Shown: piece after piece, positions 1-10,488 of the stretch
Layout of the letters: each line of letters opens with the position of its first letter
Position numbering within the stretch: position 1 is the stretch's first letter
Source of the DNA: Rhodovulum marinum
Lineage (GTDB): Bacteria > Pseudomonadota > Alphaproteobacteria > Rhodobacterales > Rhodobacteraceae
Assembly (NCBI RefSeq): GCF_004343075.1
Contig: NZ_SLXP01000001.1
Location: 426,474 to 490,473, forward strand
DNA: 64,000 bases
Direction: 5' to 3'
The notes under the pieces: model-generated
What the model saw: the letters and a program-made list of their open reading frames with translations, nothing else
What the model was told of the DNA's origin: nothing
Database searches by the model: none
Made by a program: the position numbers and the translations under genes

Positions 1-1025
1 GCAACGGGCGGCAGGAAGAACCCCGCGATCAGCAGGAAGACGTTGATCGCCCCCATCAGCACCCAGCGGTTCACATCCAGCGTGCCGATCCATTCCGCGA
101 TCGACTGGGTGATGAACAGCGAGGACAGCATGTAGCTGAACACCCCCGCCGCGGCGATGATGAACAGGATCATCACCGATTCCTTGGTGCTGTCGCGCAG
201 CACCACCCAGATGTCGCGCGGGTTCCACAGCCGGTAGATCACCATCGCGATCAACAGGCACAGCAGCGCGCCGACCGCGGCGGTTTCCGACGGCGTGGCG
301 ACACCGCCATACATCGCGTAGAGCACACCGAGGATGATCGCGAGGAAGGGCAGGACGCGCGGGAGGATCTCGACCCTCTCGCGCCAGGAATAGCTGCCCG
401 CGCTCAGCAACGCGGTATTGCCCGACCGCCAGGTCGAATACAGCGACCAGGCCATGAACAGCGCCACCAGCAACAGCCCCGGGATCACGCCCGCCAGGAA
501 CAGCCGGCCGATCGAGGTTTCGGTGGCGATCCCGTAGACGATCATCGTGACCGAGGGCGGGATCAGGATGCCCAGCGTGCCACCCGCCGCGATGGACCCG
601 GCCGCCACCCCGTCGGGATAGCCGCGCTTGCGCATCTCGGGGATGCCCATCTTGCCGATGGCCGCGCAGGTCGCGGGGCTGGACCCGGACATCGCCGCGA
701 ACAGCGCGCAGGCGCCAAGGTTCGAGACGACCAGCCCGCCCGGCACCCGCGTCAGCCATCGTTCCAGCGCCTCGTAGAGGTCGGCACCCGCGCGGGTCGA
801 GGCGATGGAGGCGCCCATGATGATGAACATCGGGATCGACAGAAGCGCGAAATTGTCGAGCTTGCCGAAGAATATCTCGGGCATCAGTTCCAGAGACCGC
901 ATCCCGTCGAAGACGATCAGGAAGCCGGCCGAGACGATCAGCAGGCCTACCGCCACCGACACGCCGGAAAACAGCACGAGGATCGTGGCCAGCGCGACGA
1001 GACCGCCGAGGAGAAGCGGGTCCAT
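1..1025 (-). CDS. dctM: TRAP transporter large permease DctM, C-terminus cut by window edge
   Basis: Large membrane subunit of a tripartite ATP-independent periplasmic (TRAP) transporter, which takes up organic acids using a sodium gradient. Translation from the ATG at 1025 begins MDPLLLGGLVALATILVLF and shows TRAP-M hallmarks: FALLSIPMFIIMGA near residue 50, SGSSPATCAAIG near residue 105, and GTLGILIPPSVTMIVYG near residue 135, all in repeated hydrophobic helices. About 341 of an expected 425-430 residues are present; the gene runs off the left edge. Its ATG overlaps the TGA of dctQ by one base, so the two are translationally coupled. The substrate cannot be read from the sequence. Family assignment is secure. 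Confidence 0.93.
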   Translation of the reverse strand, partial: MDPLLLGGLVALATILVLFSGVSVAVGLLIVSAGFLIVFDGMRSLELMPEIFFGKLDNFALLSIPMFIIMGASIASTRAGADLYEALERWLTRVPGGLVVSNLGACALFAAMSGSSPATCAAIGKMGIPEMRKRGYPDGVAAGSIAAGGTLGILIPPSVTMIVYGIATETSIGRLFLAGVIPGLLLVALFMAWSLYSTWRSGNTALLSAGSYSWRERVEILPRVLPFLAIILGVLYAMYGGVATPSETAAVGALLCLLIAMVIYRLWNPRDIWVVLRDSTKESVMILFIIAAAGVFSYMLSSLFITQSIAEWIGTLDVNRWVLMGAINVFLLIAGFFLPPV

Positions 1026-1570
1026 CAGGCGTCCTCCAGTCCGAAGGGGCGGTCAGCGCCGATCAGGATCGCCACCAGATCGGCCACCAGTTGCAAGAGC
1101 AAAAGCCCGAAGCCCAGCGGCAGCGCCAGGTAGGGTATCCACAGTTTCGGCCCCCACACGGTATCGGACCGCCAGCCGCGGTCCCAGGCGAAGTGCCAGA
1201 ACTCGAACCCGTACCAGAACATCACGGCGACGATCAGGATCGAGACCGACAGGGTGACGACGGCAAGCCCCATGCGCGCGCGCCGCCCCAGCCAAAGCGG
1301 CACGAGGTCGACATTCACATGCCCCCTGAGCCGCTGCACGTAGGGCAGCCCGATCAGGGTGGCCGCGATCATCAGGTAGACGACCGCCTCGGTCTGCCAG
1401 ACGGTGGACCCGTTCAGAACGAAGCGGACGAAGATCATCTGGCAGGTGATCGCGACAGCCGTCACGATCATCGCGGCCGAACACCATCCCGCAAGCGTCG
1501 AGACGGCGGCGACGGCACGCAGGAACAGGTTCTTGCCGGCATGCGCAACGGCGGCGCTTTGAACCGTCAT
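1025..1570 (-). CDS. dctQ: TRAP transporter small permease DctQ
   Basis: Small four-helix membrane subunit (181 aa) that partners DctM in the TRAP transporter. Hydrophobic segments lie near residues 20-40, 60-80, 98-118 and 145-165. FVLNGSTVWQTEAVVYLMI around residue 55 and the RGHVNVDLV motif around residue 83 are typical of the DctQ family. The reading frame starts at an ATG just after the dctP stop, with a 62-base gap, and its stop overlaps the dctM start. It therefore sits in the middle of a dctP-dctQ-dctM operon on the minus strand. Length and topology match the family. Confidence 0.93.
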   Translation of the reverse strand: MTVQSAAVAHAGKNLFLRAVAAVSTLAGWCSAAMIVTAVAITCQMIFVRFVLNGSTVWQTEAVVYLMIAATLIGLPYVQRLRGHVNVDLVPLWLGRRARMGLAVVTLSVSILIVAVMFWYGFEFWHFAWDRGWRSDTVWGPKLWIPYLALPLGFGLLLLQLVADLVAILIGADRPFGLEDA

Positions 1571-1632
1571 CGTGGGCTCTCCAAGGATGTCCGTGCGAAA
1601 CGGGGCGGCGCGGGGACGCCGCCCCCGGCGCG

Positions 1633-2619
1633 TCAGTCGACGGCGAGCGCGAGGTCCAGAAGGGCCTGCCCGTCAGGGGTTTCCGCAACGAAGGCCTTGT
1701 ACGAGGTTTCCTTGGCCAGGTCGCGCCAGGCGTTGAACTCGGCCTCGGTCATGTCGGCGATCTCGACGCCGGCCTCTTCGAAGACGCGGCGCGATTCCGC
1801 GTCTTCTTTCTTGGCCTCTTCCAGGTAATAGGCCTGCGCCTTTTCGGCCGCGGCCATCAGCGCGGCCTGCTGCTCCTCGCTCAGCCCCTCGAAGGTCGAC
1901 TTGTTCATGATCAGCGGCTGGTACATGAACCACAGCGCATATTCGCCCGCGGGGGTATAGCAGGCGACCTGTTCGTAGATGCGGTAGCTGACGAAGGACG
2001 AGGACGAGGTATTCGCCGCGTCCAGAACGCCCGTCTGCATCGCGTTGTAGATTTCCGACGACGCCATCGAGGCGATGGACGCCCCGGCGCCGGCCAGCAT
2101 CTGTTCGAACGCCTTGCCGGCGGCACGCATCTGCTTGCCCGCGACATCCTCGGGCGCGGTGATGCAGTCGTCCTTGCCGGCGAAACCGCCCGCAAGATAG
2201 CCGTGGACCAGGACCATCACGTCGTCCTCGGCCATCTTGGCCTCGATCGCCTCCATGAAGGGGCTGTCGTTCATCCGCGCGGCGTGATCGTGGTTCTTCA
2301 CCAGCCCCGGCATCAGGGTCAGGTTATAGGCCGGCTGCTGGCCGCCGGCATAGGACAGCGGCAGAACCGTCATGTCGAGCTGCCCGCGCGACAGGGGCGT
2401 GTATTGCTCGCGCGCCTTGAACAGCGACTGGGTGGGGAAGATCTTGATTTCCAGATCGACACCCGCCGCGGCCACCTCGTCGGCGACGATCTTGGCCACC
2501 TGGTGGCGCACGTCCTTGTCGGACCATTGATGGGACAGGCGCAGTTCCGTCGCCGCGGCGGACAACGTGCCGGCAAAAAGCGCCAGCGACGCGACGGTCG
2601 CAGTGAGTTTCAGGTTCAT
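1633..2619 (-). CDS. dctP: TRAP transporter periplasmic solute-binding protein DctP
   Basis: Periplasmic binding protein (328 aa) that captures the carboxylate substrate and delivers it to DctQM. The ATG at 2619 is preferred over upstream codons because GGGAGG lies just before it and the protein then begins with a signal peptide, MNLKLTATVASLALFAG, cleaved near residue 24. The mature part starts ELRLSHQWSDKD and contains the DctP-type segments KIFPTQSLFKAREQYTPL and SSEIYNAMQTGVLDAAN. The latter contributes to the usual substrate-contact region. First gene of the operon, divergent from a GntR regulator 134 bases away that probably controls it. Substrate unknown. Confidence 0.92.
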   Translation of the reverse strand: MNLKLTATVASLALFAGTLSAAATELRLSHQWSDKDVRHQVAKIVADEVAAAGVDLEIKIFPTQSLFKAREQYTPLSRGQLDMTVLPLSYAGGQQPAYNLTLMPGLVKNHDHAARMNDSPFMEAIEAKMAEDDVMVLVHGYLAGGFAGKDDCITAPEDVAGKQMRAAGKAFEQMLAGAGASIASMASSEIYNAMQTGVLDAANTSSSSFVSYRIYEQVACYTPAGEYALWFMYQPLIMNKSTFEGLSEEQQAALMAAAEKAQAYYLEEAKKEDAESRRVFEEAGVEIADMTEAEFNAWRDLAKETSYKAFVAETPDGQALLDLALAVD

Positions 2620-2697
2620 TTTTTTCCTCCCTTGGCAGCCCGATTCGACACCGGGCCGCTGTCTCTGTCGCATCGGCTGTTTATCGAGTCAATATTT

Positions 2698-2707
2698 TTG
2701 TATACAA
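2698..2707. promoter_or_regulatory. Palindromic operator TTGTATACAA between dctP and gntR
   Basis: A perfect 10-base palindrome, TTGTATACAA, inside the only AT-rich stretch of the divergent spacer between dctP (start 2619) and the GntR gene (start 2754). GntR regulators of the FadR/FCD type commonly bind short palindromes of this form. The position would let the adjacent regulator control both itself and the TRAP operon. The palindrome is seen directly; its use as an operator is inferred. Confidence 0.6.
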
Positions 2708-2753
2708 GATGGATATTCTTGCGCGCAATTAACCGCCATGCTAGAGGCCGGAC

Positions 2754-3410
2754 ATGGAACGCAAACGCTCAGACCGGATCGCGGACAGCCTGGAGAGCCT
2801 GATCTTCGATGGCACCTTTTCCGATGGCGAGCGGCTGGACGAGGTGCAGCTGGCCAAGCGGTTTTCGGTGTCGCGCACCCCGATCCGCGAGGCGTTGCAA
2901 CGCCTGGCGATGTCCGGGCTGGTCGAGCAGATCCCGCGGCGCGGCGTGTTCGTGCGCCAGCCCGGCCTGGTCGAACTGGTCGAAATGTTCGAAGTCATGG
3001 CCGAGCTCGAGGCGGTATGCGCACGCCTGGCGGCGGTGCGGATCACCGACGATGCGCTGGATGACCTGCGCGCGACGAACCAGCGCTGCCAGCAGGCCGT
3101 CGCGGCGCAGGACGCCGACGGCTATTACCGTGAAAACGAGCGGTTCCACGCGATCCTCTACCGGCAGTCCGGCAACGGGTTCCTCGAACAGGAATGCCTG
3201 CGGCTGCATCGCCGGCTTCAGCCCTTCCGGCGGCTGCAACTGCGCCTGCGCGGCCGGCTGAAACAATCCATGGCCGAGCACGAAGCCGTGGTCGCCGCCC
3301 TCGAAGCCGGCGATGGCGACACCGCGGCCGCCACGATCCGCCAGCACGTCGCCGTGCAGGGCGAGAAATTCCACTACCTGATGTCGAGCCTGAAACCGGC
3401 TGCGGAATAG
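2754..3410 (+). CDS. GntR family (FCD-type) transcriptional regulator
   Basis: DNA-binding regulator of 218 aa. Residues 1-70 form a winged helix-turn-helix with the GntR signature (LAKRFSVSRTPIREALQRL, then GLVEQIPRRGVFVRQ). Residues 76-205 form an FCD effector domain. FCD domains bind a metal and a small carboxylate through histidines such as those seen in ENERFHAIL, EHEAVVAALEAGD and RQHVAVQ. It is divergent from dctPQM and is its likely local, carboxylate-responsive regulator. The ATG at 2754 gives a normal N-terminus for the family. The ligand is unknown. Confidence 0.9.
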   Translation: MERKRSDRIADSLESLIFDGTFSDGERLDEVQLAKRFSVSRTPIREALQRLAMSGLVEQIPRRGVFVRQPGLVELVEMFEVMAELEAVCARLAAVRITDDALDDLRATNQRCQQAVAAQDADGYYRENERFHAILYRQSGNGFLEQECLRLHRRLQPFRRLQLRLRGRLKQSMAEHEAVVAALEAGDGDTAAATIRQHVAVQGEKFHYLMSSLKPAAE

Positions 3411-3541
3411 CCGCGCGGCGGGTGAACGAGGCCTTTCCGACGGTGATCCCGGATACAGCAAGCACCGGTGCGATGACCGGATACGCCTGCGTTGCGACTG
3501 GACCCGATTTAGGGGCGGTCGGCTTTGCGCATCAGGCGTGA

Positions 3542-5629
<2,088 letters not shown>

Positions 5630-5639
5630 CGCGGGCCGA

Positions 5640-5670
5640 CCGGGGCGGGCCGCGCGGCGGCCCGCCCCGG
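5640..5670. terminator. Strong bidirectional hairpin between convergent thiC and the hydratase gene
   Basis: A perfect 12-base-pair stem (CCGGGGCGGGCC with GGCCCGCCCCGG) around a 7-base loop. It sits between the thiC stop at 5629 and the stop of the minus-strand hydratase at 5687. There is no T-tract on either side. Its position between convergent genes makes a shared terminator likely. Confidence 0.6.
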
Positions 5671-5686
5671 CCATGGCGTGCAGGTC

Positions 5687-6439
5687 CTAACCCCGGGATT
5701 CAAGGGCAAGTGCGACCGCGCCCACGCCCTCGATCCGGCCCTTGATGACGGTGCCGGGGCTCAGCCATGGCAGCCCGTTCAGCGACCCGGTGATCACCAC
5801 GTGACCCGGCCGCAGCCCACCGCAATGTTCCCCGACAAGCGCCTCGAGCACCTTGAAATTCTCGAACGCCCCGAAGCCGGGCACCTCGGCGGGGCCGTCC
5901 AAGAGCGTTCGGTTGCCCGCCGTCAACCGGGCCGTGACCCGCGACAGGTCGCGCCCCCGCCAATCCGGCAGGTCCGGCCCCACCACGAGCGCCCCGTTGA
6001 TCTGGTTGTCGGCAAGCTTGAGCATGGGCGCGGCCTCACCGGCGAGGCGCGTGCGGACGATCTCGATCACCGGGACCAGCGAAAGACAATCGGCGAGCCG
6101 CGCGTCGCGGTCCGGCACGTCGGCCGGGGGCAGCGGGGCGAGAACCCGGAAGCCCAGTTCCAGTTCGATCCCGATCCGTTCCGACGCCGGAACGGCCAGG
6201 TGCGCGGGCGTGCCCAAGATATCGCGGGCTAGGATCGGGGCCATGATGCGCGGATGACCGGGCTTGCAGGCGACCTTGAAGCCGCCGACCGGACCAAGGG
6301 TCTGCGCGACGAGGGCCTGCACCGCATAGGCATCGCTGTCTGTCAGGTCACCGCCCGGCACGGCATCGGCCGGAACAGGGACACCGGTGCGGCGCGCCGT
6401 TATCAGCCGACTGGCGAGGTCTGCGAGATCCGCCCTCAC
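5687..6439 (-). CDS. 2-keto-4-pentenoate hydratase / MhpD-type hydratase-decarboxylase family protein
   Basis: Cytosolic enzyme of the fumarylacetoacetate hydrolase-like superfamily, about 250 aa. Members hydrate 2-oxo-pent-4-enoate or decarboxylate/hydrate related 2-oxo acids. Metal-ligand motifs of MhpD are visible: IELELGFRVL with two Glu, and VPVIEIVRTR with a third. DNQINGALVVG and VVITGSLNGLPW match the C-terminal core. I start it at a GTG near 6439, because the upstream in-frame residues are an Arg/Pro-rich readthrough of the preceding CoA-transferase gene. It is the last gene of a seven-gene minus-strand run. Substrate unknown. Confidence 0.8.
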   Translation of the reverse strand: MRADLADLASRLITARRTGVPVPADAVPGGDLTDSDAYAVQALVAQTLGPVGGFKVACKPGHPRIMAPILARDILGTPAHLAVPASERIGIELELGFRVLAPLPPADVPDRDARLADCLSLVPVIEIVRTRLAGEAAPMLKLADNQINGALVVGPDLPDWRGRDLSRVTARLTAGNRTLLDGPAEVPGFGAFENFKVLEALVGEHCGGLRPGHVVITGSLNGLPWLSPGTVIKGRIEGVGAVALALESRG

Positions 6440-6485
6440 CGGTGTGTCCCCCGCCAGCCGCAGGCGTCGGGGCGCGCGATGCCGG

Positions 6486-7745
6486 TCATGGCGCAGTGCG
6501 CCGCGCGGCACGCGGCGCGGGTGACGTGGCCCGATCCGGGGCATCGGCGCCAACGATCAGCGCGCCGCTGGCGCGCAGCCGATCGACCGTTTCGGGCGGG
6601 TAGCCCAGTTCGGCCAGGATTTCCGGCCCGTGCTGGCCCAGAAGCGGCGCGGGCCGGTCGATGCCGCCCGGCGTTTCGGAAAACTTTACCGGCAGGCCGA
6701 TCGCCTTGACCCGCCCGGCCACGGGATGGTCCGTTTCGACGATCATCTCGCGGGCGATGGCCTGTGGATCGGCATGCATCTGGGGGATGGTCAGCACCGG
6801 ACCGGCGGGCAGGCCCACCGCCTCCATCCGCGCAAGCCAGTCGTCGGTGTCCCGGGTTTCGAGGTATCCGCCCAGCACCTCGACCAACGCGGGCAGGTTC
6901 TCCATCCGGTCGTGGTTGTTGGCAAAGCGCGGATCGTCGTTCAACTCGGGGGCGCCGATCACGTCGAGCAGCCGCAGCCAGTTCGCCTGGTTCGCCGCGC
7001 CCACGTTGATCCAGCCGTCACGGGTGCGGAACGCCTGGTAGGGCGCGTTCAGCGGGTGGGCCGAGCCCAGCGGTTCGGGCGCCTCTCCGGTGGCGAAGGC
7101 AATCGCGCTTTGCCAATAGGTCAAAGTGATCCCCGCCTCGAACAGCGAGGTGTCGACCTTCTGCCCCTGCCCTGTTTCCCGCGCCCGGGCATAGGCCGCG
7201 ATGCAGCCCATGGCGGCCAGGATCCCCGCGGTGATGTCGGTGATCGGGGCACCCGGTTTCACCGGCGGACGCCCCGGCCCCTCGCCGGTGATCGACATCA
7301 GCCCCGACATGCCCTGCGCGATCAGGTCGAAGCCCCCGCGATGGGCATAGGGCCCGGTGCGCCCGAACCCCGAGATCTCGCAATAGATCAGCCTTGGATT
7401 GATCTCGCGCAGGGTGTCATAGCCAAGGCCCAGCTTTTCCATCGTGCCTTTGCGGTAATTCTCGATCACCACGTCGGCCCCGGCCAGCAGGCGGCGCAAT
7501 ACCTCGACGGCGTCGGGGTCCTTGAGGTTCAGGGCGATGCCCCGCTTGTTGCGGTTCATCATCATGTAGGCGGCACTTTCGCCCTCGATGGCCGGGGGCA
7601 GAAATCTGCGGCTGTCGTCGCCATTGGGCTTTTCCACCTTGATCACGTCGGCGCCCATGTCGGCCAGCATCATCCCGCAGGCCGGACCGGCCATGATATG
7701 GGCGAGTTCCACGACCTTCAGCCCGGCAAGCGGTCCGGCGGTCAT
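6486..7745 (-). CDS. CaiB/BaiF family (class III) CoA-transferase
   Basis: Moves CoA between carboxylic acids. The 419-aa product starts at ATG 7745, overlapping the stop of the crotonase gene (ATGA). N-terminal LAGLKVVELAHIMAGPACG and DMGADVIKVEKPNGDDSRRF are the family signature. APITDITAG places an Asp at about residue 169, the position of the catalytic aspartate in formyl-CoA transferase. Homologues act on formate/oxalate, mesaconate, citramalate, itaconate or carnitine. In this operon it most likely activates the imported carboxylate or one of its breakdown products. Confidence 0.9.
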   Translation of the reverse strand: MTAGPLAGLKVVELAHIMAGPACGMMLADMGADVIKVEKPNGDDSRRFLPPAIEGESAAYMMMNRNKRGIALNLKDPDAVEVLRRLLAGADVVIENYRKGTMEKLGLGYDTLREINPRLIYCEISGFGRTGPYAHRGGFDLIAQGMSGLMSITGEGPGRPPVKPGAPITDITAGILAAMGCIAAYARARETGQGQKVDTSLFEAGITLTYWQSAIAFATGEAPEPLGSAHPLNAPYQAFRTRDGWINVGAANQANWLRLLDVIGAPELNDDPRFANNHDRMENLPALVEVLGGYLETRDTDDWLARMEAVGLPAGPVLTIPQMHADPQAIAREMIVETDHPVAGRVKAIGLPVKFSETPGGIDRPAPLLGQHGPEILAELGYPPETVDRLRASGALIVGADAPDRATSPAPRAARRTAP

Positions 7746-8518
7746 CGGCCGCTCCAGCGCGGTTTTTCCTTGGTCAGGAACGCCTCCATCCCGTGGCGGA
7801 AATCCTGGCTCATGTAGCACATGGTTATCAGGTCGGAATCCTCGACCGAAAGCGCCGCGCGGTTGCGGCGCATCGCCTCCTTGGTTGCGCGCAAGGTAAG
7901 GGGGGCCATCTGCGCCAGCGTTCCGGCCAGTTCGGCGGCGCGGGCCATCAGCGCGGGTTCGTCGGGCAGGATTTTGCTGACAAGGCCCACGGCGCGGGCC
8001 TCGTCGGCCTCGATCAGCCGGGCGGTGAAGATCATCTCGCGCACCCGCCCCGCGCCGAGGATTTCGGTCATGCGGGCCAGGTTCTCGGCCGCGAGGCAAT
8101 TGCCCAGCGTCCGCGCGATGGGAAAGCCGAATTTCAGGCTGGCACTGGCGATGCGGATGTCGCAGGCCACGGCGATAGACGCCCCGCCCCCGGTGCAGGC
8201 GCCGTTGATCGCGGCGACGGTGGGCAGGGGGCAGGTTTCGACCGCGGTCAGCACGCGGGCGATCTCGGCCTCATATTCCAGCGCGTCCTGCGCGGTTTCG
8301 AACCCGCGGAACTGGGTCATGTCGGTTCCGGCGGCGAAGGCCTTGCCGCCCGCGCCCGAGATCACCACCGCCTTGAGCGAGCCATCCGTCGGCGCATTGG
8401 CGCAAAGTTCGGCCAGCGTCTCGTACATGCCGAAGGTCAGCGCATTGCGCGCCTGGGGCCGGTTGAAGGTGATCCAGAGGGTTTCGCCCCGAACCTCGTG
8501 CAGCAATTCATCGGTCAT
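7742..8518 (-). CDS. Enoyl-CoA hydratase/isomerase (crotonase) family protein
   Basis: Crotonase-fold protein of 258 aa that should bind an acyl-CoA thioester. The oxyanion-hole segments are present: GGKAFAAGTDMTQF near residue 60 and CTGGGASIAVACDIRI near residue 105. The helix that in true enoyl-CoA hydratases carries the two catalytic glutamates reads FPIARTLGNCLAAENLARM here, with no Glu at the usual first position. Hydratase, dehydratase, hydrolase or isomerase activity therefore cannot be assumed. Its ATG overlaps the dctM stop, and its stop overlaps the CoA-transferase start. Confidence 0.87.
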   Translation of the reverse strand: MTDELLHEVRGETLWITFNRPQARNALTFGMYETLAELCANAPTDGSLKAVVISGAGGKAFAAGTDMTQFRGFETAQDALEYEAEIARVLTAVETCPLPTVAAINGACTGGGASIAVACDIRIASASLKFGFPIARTLGNCLAAENLARMTEILGAGRVREMIFTARLIEADEARAVGLVSKILPDEPALMARAAELAGTLAQMAPLTLRATKEAMRRNRAALSVEDSDLITMCYMSQDFRHGMEAFLTKEKPRWSGR

Positions 8519-9795
8519 CTATAGAAATACTCCACCAGGAAAAGCGGCACCGAGGGCACGTAGGTGCACAGCATCAACACGGCCAGCAGCACCGCCACGA
8601 ACCAGACATTGACCTTGGATACCTCCCAGATGTTCGCGCGCGCCACCGCGCAAGAGGTGATCAGCACCGAGGCGACGGGCGGCGTCTGTTGCCCGATGGC
8701 CAGGTTCAGCGTGACCACAAGGCCGAAATGCACCGGGTCGATGCCCGCAGCATTGATCAGCGGGATCACGATGGGCACGACCAGGATGATCGCGGCGGCC
8801 GAGTGCAGGAAGAACCCGATCACCAGGAAAAAGACATTCAGGATCAGCAGGATCAGCCATTGTTCCGAGGTGATCGACAGGATGCCCTCGGCGATCTGCT
8901 GGGGGATCTGGGCGCGGGTCAGGAACCCGCCCATCAGAACCGAGGCCGCCACCAGCAGCATCACCACCGCGGTCTGGATACCGCCGTCCAGCATCGCGGT
9001 GCGCAGGTGGCGCAGGTCGAGATTGCGATACCAGGCCGAGACCGCCAGCGCGGCCACCACCGCAAGCCCCGCCGCCTCGGTCGCGGTGACGAAGCCGCCG
9101 AAGATGCCCCCAAGTATGATCACCGGCAGGGCAAAGGCGGGCAGCGCCTCGACGAAGGTTTCCTTGAGGCGGGGGATGTTGAACGCCTCTTCTGTGGGCA
9201 GGTCGTAGCGCACCGCGAACCCGTAGGCGACCGCCATCAACCCCGCCGCCCCGATCAGGCCCGGCACGATCCCGGCGACGAAAAGCTGTTCGACCGAGGT
9301 ATTGGCCGAGGCGGCGTAAAGGATCATCGGGATCGACGGCGGAATGATGATGGCAAGCGAGGCCGAGGACGAGGTGACGGCGGCCGCGAAGGGCGCGGAA
9401 TAGCCACGCTTTTTCATCTGCGGGATCAGGATCGAGCCCATGGCGGCCACATCCGCCACCGCCGAGCCCGAGATCTCGGCGAAGAACAGCGAGACGCCGA
9501 TATTGATCATCGCAAGCCCGCCCCGCACGAACCCGATCAACGCCGACACGAAGTTGATCAGCCTATCGGTGATCCCGCCCGCGTTCATGATCGCGCCCGC
9601 CAGCACGAACATCGGGATCGCGATCAGCGAGAACTTGGTCGCGCCGTTATACATGTCGAGCGCGATAGTCACGAGCGAGGACATGCCCTCGGTCAGCACA
9701 AGGCCCAGCACACCCGCCATGGCCAGCGCCACCGCGATGGGCACGTTGATGCACATCATCGCGAGAAGCGCCACGAAGATCAGCAGCATCAACAT
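8515..9795 (-). CDS. dctM: TRAP transporter large permease DctM (second system)
   Basis: Large membrane subunit (426 aa) of the second TRAP transporter. It starts MLMLLIFVALLAMMCINVP at 9795, overlapping the dctQ stop by ATGA. TRAP-M landmarks are FSLIAIPMFVLAGAIMNAGG near residue 55, SGSAVADVAAMG near residue 105 and SLAIIIPPSIPMILYAA near residue 140. Full length, with about a dozen hydrophobic segments. It is coupled upstream to dctQ and downstream to the crotonase gene, so transport and catabolism are produced together. Confidence 0.94.
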   Translation of the reverse strand: MLMLLIFVALLAMMCINVPIAVALAMAGVLGLVLTEGMSSLVTIALDMYNGATKFSLIAIPMFVLAGAIMNAGGITDRLINFVSALIGFVRGGLAMINIGVSLFFAEISGSAVADVAAMGSILIPQMKKRGYSAPFAAAVTSSSASLAIIIPPSIPMILYAASANTSVEQLFVAGIVPGLIGAAGLMAVAYGFAVRYDLPTEEAFNIPRLKETFVEALPAFALPVIILGGIFGGFVTATEAAGLAVVAALAVSAWYRNLDLRHLRTAMLDGGIQTAVVMLLVAASVLMGGFLTRAQIPQQIAEGILSITSEQWLILLILNVFFLVIGFFLHSAAAIILVVPIVIPLINAAGIDPVHFGLVVTLNLAIGQQTPPVASVLITSCAVARANIWEVSKVNVWFVAVLLAVLMLCTYVPSVPLFLVEYFYR

Positions 9796-10364
9796 CAGCG
9801 GGGCTCCCCGGATCGGTGGGCCGCCTGGGCCTTTTGCAATTCGCGGTCCACCTCGACCTCGATCTCGGCATGTTCCAGCGACACGCCGCGCCGCGTCGCG
9901 CGCCAGTAATCGGGCAGGCTGAGCAACTGGCACAGAATGAACAGGCACGCCCCGATCGGGATCACCGACTGGGTGAACTGCACCGGCACCCAGGTCAGCG
10001 ACACGAGGTAGGAACCCTGCAAAACCTCCAGCACCCGGAACCCCGCCCAGGCCATCAGCGCGAAGAAGGTCAGAACGACCAGTTCCGCCACGACCACCGC
10101 CGCCATGCGGGCACGCCCGGGCAGCATCAACAGCACCGTGTCGAACCCGATATGGCGGCGCTTCAGCGCGGCAAGGCCCGAACCGTAATAGGTGATCCAG
10201 GCCAGCATGATCGCGGCCACCTCGTCATACCAGGAAAAGCTTTCGCCGATCAGGCGCGCCAGAACCGCGACGATCACCACGACCGTCAGCAGCACCATCA
10301 GGAAGATCGTGAACCATTCCAGCACCACGGCCAGAAGGCCGGATGCGGTCCTCAGCGCACGCAT
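9795..10364 (-). CDS. dctQ: TRAP transporter small permease DctQ (second system)
   Basis: Small membrane subunit, 189 aa, with four hydrophobic segments (about residues 12-35, 45-70, 90-112, 130-150). It carries the DctQ motif SWYDEVAAIMLAWITYYGSG and the basic KRRHIGFDTV loop. The C-terminal tail is charged and cytoplasmic. It lies between the binding protein (124 bases upstream) and dctM (4-base overlap). Confidence 0.92.
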   Translation of the reverse strand: MRALRTASGLLAVVLEWFTIFLMVLLTVVVIVAVLARLIGESFSWYDEVAAIMLAWITYYGSGLAALKRRHIGFDTVLLMLPGRARMAAVVVAELVVLTFFALMAWAGFRVLEVLQGSYLVSLTWVPVQFTQSVIPIGACLFILCQLLSLPDYWRATRRGVSLEHAEIEVEVDRELQKAQAAHRSGEPR

Positions 10365-10488
10365 GGGCGGGGCTTTCCTTTCGGCAAGAATGGAAACGGC
10401 GCGGAAACGGCCATTGCGACCTCGTGACGTTCGGGATGTTCGGATGCGGGAAGGGGCGCCCCAGCAGGGGCGCCCCGATGGAACGGGA

